A program made the position numbers and the translations under genes. Below the pieces are notes generated by a model. It was given only the letters and a program-made list of their open reading frames with translations, did not search any database and was not told where the DNA came from. DNA of 7,160 nucleotides from Anaerolineales bacterium (GTDB lineage Bacteria > Chloroflexota > Anaerolineae > Anaerolineales > Villigracilaceae). The stretch lies in assembly GCA_025938055.1 (NCBI GenBank), contig JAICQC010000245.1:1-7160 (forward strand), given 5' to 3'. Shown here one piece after another: positions 1 through 5,780 of the stretch (its first letter is position 1; the number at the start of each line of letters is the position of its first letter).

Positions 1-887
1 AAAATCGCATTGTGGATATCAACCCGGCTATGGAGAATTTTGTGGAGGACCAAATATCCTTCTACATGGGGAAAGACGTCTTTGACGTTTTCCAACCCTG
101 GATGGAAACTATCGATCTTCTCCTGCAAGGGTCGGAAACGCGCACAGAGTTGAAGTTTCCCAAAGACCCGTCTCGTTACCTGGATTTGCGCGTGACACCG
201 CTCTATGACCGGGATGAACTCCTGAACGGTCACCTGATGGTCTTTCGCGAGGTGACCGAGCGCAAACAGGTCGAGAGGAGGCTGCGCCATGTCAATGACA
301 AACTGCAGGGCCAATTGATCGAGATCGGTATTCTGCAGAGCAAGCTGCGCGAACAGGCGATCCGTGATCCGCTCACCAACCTTTTCAACAGGCGCTACCT
401 CGAAGAGACCCTCGACCGGGAGTTGAGCCGGGCGGCGCGCGAGAATTATCAGGTCTGCATCATCATGGTGGATATTGACCACTTCAAAAGGGTCAACGAC
501 ACGTACGGCCACGAAGCCGGAGACCTGGTGCTGCAAGCCATCGCAAATCTGCTCGCCGAGCAGAGCCGGCGCGGCGACTTCGCCTGCCGTTATGGCGGCG
601 AGGAGTTCGTCATCGTCATGCCGAACATCAATCTGGAAACTGCATACAAGCGCGCCGGGGTCCTGCGCCAGGCGCTAAATTCGCTTAGTGTCCCCTACGA
701 ATATTACAACCTCAGTGTGACGATTTCGATGGGGATTGCCTGCTACCCGGAGAACGGGGAAACACGCTATACCATTCTGCGCGCGGCAGACCAGGCAATG
801 TATGCCGCCAAACAGGCGGGACGCGATCACATCCGGTCGTACGACCAGTTGCAATTATCTGCAGAGATTCCAAATCAGTCTGGCTGA
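1..887 (+). CDS. PAS-GGDEF diguanylate cyclase, 3' portion (5' end outside window)
   Basis: Predicted diguanylate cyclase making cyclic di-GMP from two GTP. The frame is open from base 3 and reads NRIVDINPAMENF, a typical start of a PAS core, so the GTG at 12 is internal and the gene begins upstream. The order is PAS domain (to about nt 250, ending FREVTERK), a charged coiled-coil linker (about 255-360), then a GGDEF domain starting at RDPLTNLFNRRYLEE. The active site is GGEEF (594-608), a permitted GG[D/E]EF variant. The metal/substrate segment VDIDHFKRVNDTYGHEAGD is intact. An RxxD inhibitory I-site (RRGD, 567-578) lies exactly five residues before GGEEF, so product inhibition is likely. 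In related Chloroflexota proteins this PAS type often follows an N-terminal membrane sensor region, but that part is not visible. It is separated from the next gene by 93 bases, and nothing shown ties it to the downstream redox genes. Confidence 0.93.
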   Translation, partial: NRIVDINPAMENFVEDQISFYMGKDVFDVFQPWMETIDLLLQGSETRTELKFPKDPSRYLDLRVTPLYDRDELLNGHLMVFREVTERKQVERRLRHVNDKLQGQLIEIGILQSKLREQAIRDPLTNLFNRRYLEETLDRELSRAARENYQVCIIMVDIDHFKRVNDTYGHEAGDLVLQAIANLLAEQSRRGDFACRYGGEEFVIVMPNINLETAYKRAGVLRQALNSLSVPYEYYNLSVTISMGIACYPENGETRYTILRAADQAMYAAKQAGRDHIRSYDQLQLSAEIPNQSG

Positions 888-917
888 AAGCCAGGCCTGC
901 ATACGGGGGCATTCAAA

Positions 918-928
918 TCCTTACGAAA
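918..928 (-). promoter_or_regulatory. Putative response-regulator half-site upstream of the regulator gene
   Basis: Read on the minus strand, these bases are TTTCGTAAGGA, an exact 11-base match to 3086-3096 in the promoter region of the thioredoxin lipoprotein gene. The site is 52 bases upstream of the response-regulator ATG. A weak -10-like TATCAT (965-970) lies between them, without a good -35. The shared word is seen directly; its role as an autoregulatory binding site is inference. No second unit with 11-base spacing is evident here. Confidence 0.3.
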
Positions 929-980
929 TTCTGAACACACGTACCAATCCATCTCTCGTTGGGGTATCATCGAAGAAACG

Positions 981-1673
981 ATGAACGATAACCTTATTCT
1001 GGTTGTAGAGGATGAAGCCAGCATTGCAGAGGTGGTCAGCCTGTATCTCAAGCGTGCCGGTTATATTTCCCAGATCGCCTCGGATGGCAGACAGGCAATG
1101 ACTCTTTTCGAGCGGCGCAAACCAGACCTTGTGATCCTGGACCTCATGCTGCCAGAGGTGGACGGACTCTCGCTCACGCGCTGGCTGCGGGAGCGTTCGA
1201 ACGTGCCGATCATCATGCTGACCGCGCGTCGGGCGGAGATCGACCGCATCACAGGGCTGGAGATGGGGGCAGATGATTATGTGGTCAAGCCTTTTAGTCC
1301 GCAGGAGCTCGTGAGCCGAGTCCGCGCGGTGATGCGCCGCCTCGGGCGGGAACAGGGGGAGGCCGAGCCCGACCGCCAGCTATCCTTCAACGACCTGAAC
1401 ATCAACCCGCTCACCCGAGTGGTGACCCTCAAAGACACAACTGTGGAACTGACCGTCAAAGAGTTCGATATGCTTTACCTGTTGGCGCGGCATCCCAGGC
1501 AGGTCTTTACCCGCGAGCAATTACTCGAGCGCGTCTGGGGCAGCGCGCAGTACATCGACCCCGGCACAGTGACCGTTCATGTGCGCCGCCTGCGCGAAAA
1601 GATCGAAGCAGACCCCTCCCAGCCAACACGCCTGTTAACGGTCTGGGGAGTAGGGTATAAGTTCGAGCCCTAG
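981..1673 (+). CDS. OmpR/PhoB-family response regulator
   Basis: DNA-binding response regulator of 230 residues, a normal length for the family. The receiver domain (about residues 4-118) has the acidic pair E10/D11, the phospho-acceptor D54 in DLVILDLMLPEVDG, the switch T81 and the conserved K103 in VVKPF. A winged-helix C-terminal domain (about 132-229) ends with the characteristic VTVHVRRLREKIE and VWGVGYKFEP segments. All phosphorelay residues are present, so it should be functional. The ATG at 981 is chosen because the LILVVEDE strand follows at once; no strong Shine-Dalgarno precedes it. The histidine kinase gene follows on the same strand, separated only by a repeat element, and is the natural partner. 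Closeness to msrP/msrQ suggests a role like that of E. coli YedW/HprR, but OmpR-family sequence alone does not reveal the signal. Confidence 0.95.
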   Translation: MNDNLILVVEDEASIAEVVSLYLKRAGYISQIASDGRQAMTLFERRKPDLVILDLMLPEVDGLSLTRWLRERSNVPIIMLTARRAEIDRITGLEMGADDYVVKPFSPQELVSRVRAVMRRLGREQGEAEPDRQLSFNDLNINPLTRVVTLKDTTVELTVKEFDMLYLLARHPRQVFTREQLLERVWGSAQYIDPGTVTVHVRRLREKIEADPSQPTRLLTVWGVGYKFEP

Positions 1674-1806
1674 TGTCACACCTGCACGTCCTGGCACCGT
1701 ATGCCAGGACGGTGCCGGGGAGTGTTGCGAGGAGGGTGCTTTTCCCGACGAAGCAATCTCATCACTAAAAGGCGATTACTTCGCTAGAAAACGGCTCGCA
1801 ATGACA
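1674..1806 (+). repeat. Composite palindromic interspersed repeat, copy A
   Basis: This element fills almost the whole gap between the regulator and kinase genes and starts on the base after the TAG stop. Module 1 begins TGTCACACCTGCA (1674-1686) and holds a perfect 9-bp hairpin, GTCCTGGCA (1688-1696) with TGCCAGGAC (1702-1710). Module 2 is a long imperfect inverted repeat: TTGCGAG (1725-1731) pairs with CTCGCAA (1795-1801), and CGAAGCAATC (1749-1758) pairs with GATTACTTCG (1774-1783) with one mismatch. It ends CTCGCAATGACA. The same order occurs inverted at 3673-3823 and in partly diverged form at 4806-4991. There is no coding potential and no T-run after the hairpins. It resembles REP/MITE-type non-autonomous repeats. 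Confidence 0.8.
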
Positions 1807-1818
1807 AATAAAAGAATC

Positions 1819-3060
1819 ATGAAAACATCTCTTTCCCGTCTCCCCATGCTTGCCCGCCTGGCATTTGGCACCCTGCTGATTGTTGCCATTTCGCTGGCGT
1901 TCTTCAATATACTTATGTCACCGCCATCCAATGAACTGGGGCTGATGGCTCTATTCCTGGGCATTACCGCCTTTGCGTCTGCGCTGGTGGGATACGCCGC
2001 CTACCGCTTCGGCTGGGTCAACCTGTCGCCAACCCTGCGCTGGACTCTATTGGGTGGGTATGGGCTCGCCAGCATTCTCACTTTCTTTAACGTCTGGTTC
2101 TCTGCCCAGTTGATGTTTGCCAGCCAGCATGACCTGCTGCTGGCGATCGTCCTGCTCGTCTTCGCGGGCGGCATCGCCATGATCCTGGGCTACTTCCTCT
2201 CCAGCACCGTGACCGAACGCATCAATCTTCTCAGAAGCGCAGCGGAAAAACTATCGCAAGGTGATTTGCAAACACGCGTACCCGTCAGTGGGCGCGATGA
2301 GGTTGCCGCGCTCTCGACTGCCTTCAACCAGATGGCAGAGCAGTTGCAAGCCGCGGACCGGAAGCAGCGTGAACTCGAGAGCCTGCGGCGCGACCTCATC
2401 GCCTGGGTAGGGCATGACCTGCAGACTCCGTTGACATCGATGCGCGCCATCCTTGAGGCGCTCTCCGACGGCGTTGTGGAGGAACCGGAGATGGTGAAGC
2501 GCTATCTCAGCACCGCCCGGCGCGATGTGATGTCCCTCTCGGCATTGATCGACGACCTGTTTCAGATGTCGCAGCTGGATGCAGGTGGATTTCCACTCCA
2601 TCGCGCGCCGGCTTCGTTGAGCGATCTTGTTTCGGACACACTGGAAAGTTTTTCGCAGCTTGCAAAACAGCAGGAGATCACCCTGGAAGGTGAAGTGGAG
2701 TACGATGTGGACCCGGTCCTGATGGATACGCAGGCGATCGGGCGCGTGTTTAACAACCTGATCAGCAACGCACTGCGTCACACGCCTGCCAACGGGCTGG
2801 TCAGCATTCGCGTGCGGCGCGCGGGCACGGGCGTGGAGGTGAGCGTCAGTGACACCGGTGAGGGAATCCGCTCGCAGGACCTCCCGCGCATTTTCGAACG
2901 CTTCTATCGCGGCGATGCTTCGCGGTCGCGCAATAGCGGCACAGGCGGCGCCGGGCTGGGACTCGCCATCGCGCAGGGTATCGTGCGCGCTCACGGGGGA
3001 GAGATTCAGGTGCAAAGCAAGCCCGGCAAAGGTACGCAGTTTACTTTTTATATACCTTAA
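1819..3060 (+). CDS. Four-helix membrane sensor histidine kinase (HAMP-HisKA-HATPase)
   Basis: Sensor kinase of 413 residues, likely partner of the preceding regulator. Four hydrophobic segments (about residues 12-33, 41-61, 75-97, 107-128) with short loops leave no sizeable extracellular sensor domain, so the signal may be sensed within or at the membrane. A HAMP linker (about 127-179) leads to the dimerisation helix with phospho-acceptor H199 in WVGHDLQTPLTS. The ATPase domain has the N box NNLISNALRHTP (N312, N316), the DTGEGI box (D345), FERFYR, and a GAGLGLAI glycine loop. All catalytic boxes are intact. An in-frame ATG at 1801 would add six residues, but it belongs to the conserved CTCGCAATGACA end of repeat copy A, so ATG 1819 is preferred; neither has a strong ribosome site. 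A 72-base gap with promoter-like structure separates it from the thioredoxin lipoprotein gene. Confidence 0.93.
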   Translation: MKTSLSRLPMLARLAFGTLLIVAISLAFFNILMSPPSNELGLMALFLGITAFASALVGYAAYRFGWVNLSPTLRWTLLGGYGLASILTFFNVWFSAQLMFASQHDLLLAIVLLVFAGGIAMILGYFLSSTVTERINLLRSAAEKLSQGDLQTRVPVSGRDEVAALSTAFNQMAEQLQAADRKQRELESLRRDLIAWVGHDLQTPLTSMRAILEALSDGVVEEPEMVKRYLSTARRDVMSLSALIDDLFQMSQLDAGGFPLHRAPASLSDLVSDTLESFSQLAKQQEITLEGEVEYDVDPVLMDTQAIGRVFNNLISNALRHTPANGLVSIRVRRAGTGVEVSVSDTGEGIRSQDLPRIFERFYRGDASRSRNSGTGGAGLGLAIAQGIVRAHGGEIQVQSKPGKGTQFTFYIP

Positions 3061-3074
3061 TTAATCTCTCAGAC

Positions 3075-3110
3075 TTCCGTAATATTTTCGTAAGGAAGTT
3101 TTCATAGAAT
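3075..3110 (+). promoter_or_regulatory. Putative activator-dependent promoter with 11-bp direct repeats
   Basis: TTCCGTAA (3075-3082) and TTTCGTAA (3086-3093) are direct repeats spaced exactly 11 bases, matching 7 of 8. A -10-like TAGAAT (3105-3110) follows 11 bases after the second unit, and no recognisable -35 lies at the right distance. OmpR/PhoB-family regulators commonly bind 11-bp-phased direct repeats that replace the -35 in this geometry. The 11 bases TTTCGTAAGGA recur inverted at 918-928 before the regulator gene. That the upstream-encoded regulator binds here is inference. Alternatively, ACTTCC/GGAAGT (3073-3078, 3094-3099) followed by TTTTC could be a weak terminator after the kinase gene. 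Confidence 0.45.
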
Positions 3111-3132
3111 GGAGCCATCATAAAGGCTGACC

Positions 3133-3672
3133 ATGCAACGCTTTATTTTCGGATTGATCGCTCTTATTCTTGTTGGATGTGCGCCGCAGGCGCAGTCCGT
3201 GGACTCTTCCATGTCGAAACTCGTTTCCCTGCCGGACTTGGGATCCGCTCCCGAACTTACGAACGATATCTGGCTGAATACAGATTTGCCTTTGCGTCTG
3301 GCAGATCTGCGCGGCAAGGTGGTCATCGTCGAGATGTGGACGTTTGGCTGCATCAACTGTCAGAACGTGATGCCTTCGTTGAAGGCATGGCATTCGAAAT
3401 ATAAAGATCAGGGACTTGTCATCATCGGCAATCACTTCCCTGAGTTCTCATATGAAAAAGACCTGGACAATCTACAGGATGCCGTCGACCACTATGAAAT
3501 TGAATACGCGGTTGCCCAGGACAACACCGGCGCGACCTGGCGGGCTTATAAGAATCATTACTGGCCCACGCTATACCTGATCGACAAGCAGGGTCACATC
3601 CGTTATGTGCATATCGGCGAAGGACGATATCAAGAGACCGAGGAAAATATCAAGGCATTATTGCAAGAATAA
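3133..3672 (+). CDS. Lipoprotein thioredoxin-like protein (DipZ C-terminal / TlpA-like)
   Basis: Extracytoplasmic thiol-disulfide protein of 179 residues. A short signal peptide ends in the lipobox LVGC, so C16 would be lipidated and the protein tethered outside the membrane. The thioredoxin fold carries the redox pair C73-I-N-C76 in WTFGCINCQNVMP, HFPEF (101-105), ATWRAYKNHYWPTLYLID with the expected cis-proline P145, and IRYVHIGEGRYQETE. The WT-x-x-CINC motif and the HxPEF and GEG-Y segments are typical of the C-terminal domain of DipZ rather than of classical TlpA/ResA. In DipZ that domain is joined to a CcdA-like electron-transporting membrane domain, which is absent here and not encoded nearby. 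A weak AAAGG (3122-3126) lies six bases before the ATG. Its position ahead of msrP suggests cooperation in extracytoplasmic redox repair, but the substrate is unknown. Confidence 0.9.
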   Translation: MQRFIFGLIALILVGCAPQAQSVDSSMSKLVSLPDLGSAPELTNDIWLNTDLPLRLADLRGKVVIVEMWTFGCINCQNVMPSLKAWHSKYKDQGLVIIGNHFPEFSYEKDLDNLQDAVDHYEIEYAVAQDNTGATWRAYKNHYWPTLYLIDKQGHIRYVHIGEGRYQETEENIKALLQE

Positions 3673-3823
3673 CGTCATTGCGAGCCCGATGGTCGATTAG
3701 CTGCGAAGCAATCTCAAATATCAGAAGATGAGATTGCTTCGGGCCCCTGCGGGAGAGCACCGCCCTCGCAACACTTGCGCCGCACTGCCTGCCCGAAGGG
3801 CGTGTTGCAGTGCAGGTGTGACA
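3673..3823 (-). repeat. Composite palindromic interspersed repeat, copy B (inverted orientation)
   Basis: This element begins on the base after the TAA of the thioredoxin gene with CGTCATTGCGAG (3673-3684). A perfect 12-bp stem follows: CGAAGCAATCTC (3704-3715) with GAGATTGCTTCG (3730-3741). Next come CCTCGCAACACTT (3764-3776), a small GCCC/GGGC hairpin (3791-3801), and TGCAGGTGTGACA (3811-3823), the exact reverse complement of the first 13 bases of copy A. AGTGTTGCGAGG is also shared with copy A in inverted orientation. The order of parts is therefore that of copy A read backwards. The long stem lacks a T-run, so it is unlikely to be a simple terminator. Confidence 0.8.
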
Positions 3824-3830
3824 GAAAAGC

Positions 3831-3836
3831 AGAGGT
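3831..3836 (+). promoter_or_regulatory. Ribosome binding site fixing the msrP start
   Basis: AGAGGT lies four bases before ATG 3841. The reading frame is open further upstream to a TTG at 3775, but that extension is encoded by repeat copy B and would put 22 unrelated residues before the Tat signal. The ribosome site and the normal distance to the twin arginine both support 3841. Confidence 0.65.
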
Positions 3837-3840
3837 AATT

Positions 3841-4797
3841 ATGAACAATCAATACAAATCTGTCCCTGTGAAGTCATCTGAGATCACGCCGTATTCGCAA
3901 TATCTTTCACGGCGCGACTTTCTCAAAGCCGCAGGCATCCTGAGCGGCTCTGCCTTGCTGGCTGCCTGTGCGCCCGGCTCGACGGGACCCACCGCTCCGG
4001 CGGAAGAAATGCCCGAATATCCCGCCAAGCTGGATGAGTTGGGAGACCCGGCGAATTCCTTCCGGGATATTACCAATTACAATAACTTCTACGAGTTCAG
4101 CACCGACAAGGAAGCGGTCAACCCGCTCTCACAGGACTTTGTCACCGAACCCTGGACGGTGGAAGTCTATGGGCTGGTCAACAACCCGAAGACCTACGGC
4201 GTCGAGGACTTGCTGAGTAAATTCCCGCAGGAGGAACGCGTCTATCGCCTGCGCTGTGTGGAAGCCTGGAGCATGGTCATCCCGTGGATGGGTTTTCCGC
4301 TGGCGAGCCTGCTGAATGAAGTGGAGCCGACATCTGACGCAAAGTTTGTCCGTTTCGAGACGGTCTATCGCCCTGAGGAAATGCCCGGGCTTAAGAGTCC
4401 ATTCTATCCGTGGCCCTATCAGGAGGGGTTGCGGCTCGACGAAGCCATGAACGATCTGACGCTTCTGGCGACAGGTTTGTACGGTGAGCCGATACCAAAC
4501 GCAAACGGCGCGCCGATCCGGCTGGTGGTCCCGTGGAAATACGGGTTCAAATCCATCAAATCGATCGTGAAGATCGAGCTGGTCGCGGAACAGCCGTCCA
4601 CCCTCTGGAACACGGTGGGAGCGAACGAATACGGCTTTTACTCAAACGTCAACCCCGAGCGCTCGCACCCGCGCTGGTCGCAGGCTTCCGAGCGCCGCAT
4701 CGGCGAGCTGGGGCGCCGTCCCACATTGATGTTTAACGGCTATGCCGAGCAGGTGGCTCACCTGTACGAAGGCATGGATTTGATCGAGAATTATTAA
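3841..4797 (+). CDS. msrP: Methionine-sulfoxide reductase catalytic subunit MsrP (YedY), Tat lipoprotein
   Basis: Molybdopterin enzyme reducing methionine sulfoxide in exported proteins, with electrons from the membrane heme protein MsrQ. The 318-residue product has a twin-arginine motif S23-R-R-D-F-L-K29, a hydrophobic stretch, and then LAAC (40-43) followed by AP and a Gly/Thr/Pro-rich linker, so it looks like a Tat-exported lipoprotein anchored at C43. The sulfite-oxidase-fold core has the Mo-ligand cysteine C139 in [20 protein letters not shown], a near-invariant MsrP motif. Other family segments are [55 protein letters not shown] and, at the C-terminus, [28 protein letters not shown]. 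Length is close to the E. coli enzyme (334 residues). MsrQ lies next on the same strand, the usual arrangement, although a repeat separates them here. The lipobox is not a feature of the soluble E. coli MsrP. Confidence 0.96.
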   Translation: MNNQYKSVPVKSSEITPYSQYLSRRDFLKAAGILSGSALLAACAPGSTGPTAPAEEMPEYPAKLDELGDPANSFRDITNYNNFYEFSTDKEAVNPLSQDFVTEPWTVEVYGLVNNPKTYGVEDLLSKFPQEERVYRLRCVEAWSMVIPWMGFPLASLLNEVEPTSDAKFVRFETVYRPEEMPGLKSPFYPWPYQEGLRLDEAMNDLTLLATGLYGEPIPNANGAPIRLVVPWKYGFKSIKSIVKIELVAEQPSTLWNTVGANEYGFYSNVNPERSHPRWSQASERRIGELGRRPTLMFNGYAEQVAHLYEGMDLIENY

Positions 4798-4805
4798 ACG
4801 AAAGC

Positions 4806-4991
4806 TGTCACACTTGCACCTGCACTTCCCGGCACCGACCAACCGGGGCGGTGTGCGGCAGGTGCAAGTATCTCCTGTTTAGCGGAAAAGTCCCAATCGA
4901 TGAGCTAATTCCATTTAAGAGGAGATTGCTTCGCCCGCTTCGACTTCGGCGAAAAGAACGCCTCCGCTCAGCGCGAAGGCTCGCTATGACA
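4806..4991 (+). repeat. Composite palindromic interspersed repeat, copy C (partly diverged)
   Basis: This element starts eight bases after the msrP stop with TGTCACACTTGCA (4806-4818), one mismatch from copy A. Module 1 is closed by a perfect 9-bp inverted repeat, ACTTGCACC (4812-4820) with GGTGCAAGT (4861-4869). The left arm of module 2 (TTGCGAG ... GAAGCAATCTC) is unrecognisable, and an ATCTCCT/AGGAGAT pair (4870-4876, 4920-4926) brackets unrelated sequence. The right arm remains: GAGATTGCTTCG (4922-4933) through CTCGCTATGACA (4980-4991). It occupies most of the 201-base msrP-msrQ gap; no other gene is seen there. Confidence 0.75.
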
Positions 4992-4998
4992 TGGAATT

Positions 4999-5685
4999 AT
5001 GATGAGAACCTTTTTCCAACGCTACACCCCGCTTCAAATTGCCATTCACATTTATGGATGGTCTGCGCTCGTGCTGCTGCTGCTCGATTTCTTCAGCAAC
5101 AACCTGACCGCCAACCCGATCCAGGCCCTCGAACAGCGTACCGGGCGGCATGCCATTACCTTGTTGGTACTGTCTCTGTCGTGCACGCCCCTCAACAACC
5201 TCTTCGGCTGGCGCGAGCTCATCAAGCGCCGCCGTGCGCTGGGCTTGTACGCCTTCCTGTATGCCACCCTGCACGTGATCATCTTCATTGATCTCGATTA
5301 CGGTCTGGCGTGGAGCTTCATCCTGCAGACGATCATCGAGAAGCCGTATATCATCGTCGGCGTGATTTCGTTCCTGATGCTCATTCCCCTTGCCTTTACG
5401 TCCTTCGATATCTGGAAGAAACGGCTCGGCAAGAACTGGAAACGTCTTCATCAATTGATATATCTGATCGCGCCGCTTGTGGCGCTGCATTATGCCTGGG
5501 GAAAAAAGGGTGATTTCTTCCGATTGCAGGGTGAGATCATCCGCCCGTTGATCTATGCCTCGATCATCATCCTTTTGCTGATCATGCGCATCCCACAGGT
5601 GAGGAGAGCCATCGCCTCCCTGCGGGACCGAATCCAGCTCCTGTTTCGAAAGCGCGGGACTCAGCCGAAAGTGGACGCGGCGTAG
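4999..5685 (+). CDS. msrQ: MsrQ (YedZ) heme-binding membrane subunit
   Basis: Integral membrane cytochrome-b-like protein that passes electrons from the quinone pool or a cytosolic flavin donor to MsrP. The 228 residues form about six hydrophobic segments of the ferric-reductase-like fold. Family hallmarks are NPIQALEQRTGRHAITLLVLSLSCTPL, RRRALGLYAFLYATLHVIIFIDLDYG, EKPYIIVGVISFLMLIPLAFTSFDIWKKRLGKNWKRLHQLIYLIA and ALHYAWGKKG. The histidines H51, H92, H151 and H164 sit where the family has heme-associated histidines. Length is slightly above the E. coli protein because of a basic C-terminal tail. Two tandem ATGs (4999 and 5002) give either MM or M; no clear Shine-Dalgarno precedes either, and repeat copy C ends only seven bases upstream. 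It is the last gene of the block, followed by a strong hairpin terminator. Confidence 0.95.
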   Translation: MMRTFFQRYTPLQIAIHIYGWSALVLLLLDFFSNNLTANPIQALEQRTGRHAITLLVLSLSCTPLNNLFGWRELIKRRRALGLYAFLYATLHVIIFIDLDYGLAWSFILQTIIEKPYIIVGVISFLMLIPLAFTSFDIWKKRLGKNWKRLHQLIYLIAPLVALHYAWGKKGDFFRLQGEIIRPLIYASIIILLLIMRIPQVRRAIASLRDRIQLLFRKRGTQPKVDAA

Positions 5686-5708
5686 AATTTGGAACATCGA
5701 AGAACGTG

Positions 5709-5746
5709 AAGAGCGCGAAGACAAGAAACTTCGCGCTCTTTCTTTC
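5709..5746 (+). terminator. Rho-independent terminator between msrQ and the convergent small gene
   Basis: A perfect 12-bp stem, AAGAGCGCGAAG (5709-5720) with CTTCGCGCTCTT (5729-5740), surrounds an 8-base loop and runs into the pyrimidine-rich TCTTTC. It lies 23 bases after the msrQ stop. The stem is symmetric and the minus-strand gene ends at 5781 reading towards it, so it may serve both strands, although the T-richness on the minus-strand side is weaker. Confidence 0.8.
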
Positions 5747-5780
5747 CGGGCGCCGGGAAGCCCCCTGCCGCTCTTTTACG

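Noticed and set aside
880..894. CTGGCT/AGCCAG hairpin over the diguanylate cyclase stop codon
   Set aside because: The stem has only six pairs with a three-base loop, overlaps the stop and has no T-run, so it is not supported as a terminator.
2251..3015. Long minus-strand open frame (254 codons) opposite the histidine kinase
   Set aside because: It lies entirely antisense to a kinase with all conserved boxes, has no recognisable domain and is biased in composition as expected from a shadow of GC-rich coding sequence.
3704..3741. Perfect 12-bp hairpin after the thioredoxin gene as an intrinsic terminator
   Set aside because: The loop is 14 bases, no T-run follows, and the same stem is part of the interspersed repeat family, so it is annotated as repeat structure.
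1674..4991. CRISPR-like array from three recurring repeats
   Set aside because: The copies are kilobases apart, in both orientations, imperfect and separated by whole genes; no regular spacers and no cas genes are present.
4851..5291. Plus-strand open frame overlapping repeat copy C and the start of msrQ
   Set aside because: It begins in the repeat and continues out of frame through msrQ; low-complexity Arg/His/Ala translation and no motif.
4984..5724. Long minus-strand open frame (246 codons) opposite msrQ
   Set aside because: It runs through the msrQ coding region and the terminator hairpin; its Gln/Glu/Arg-rich translation shows no domain, whereas the plus strand gives a complete MsrQ.
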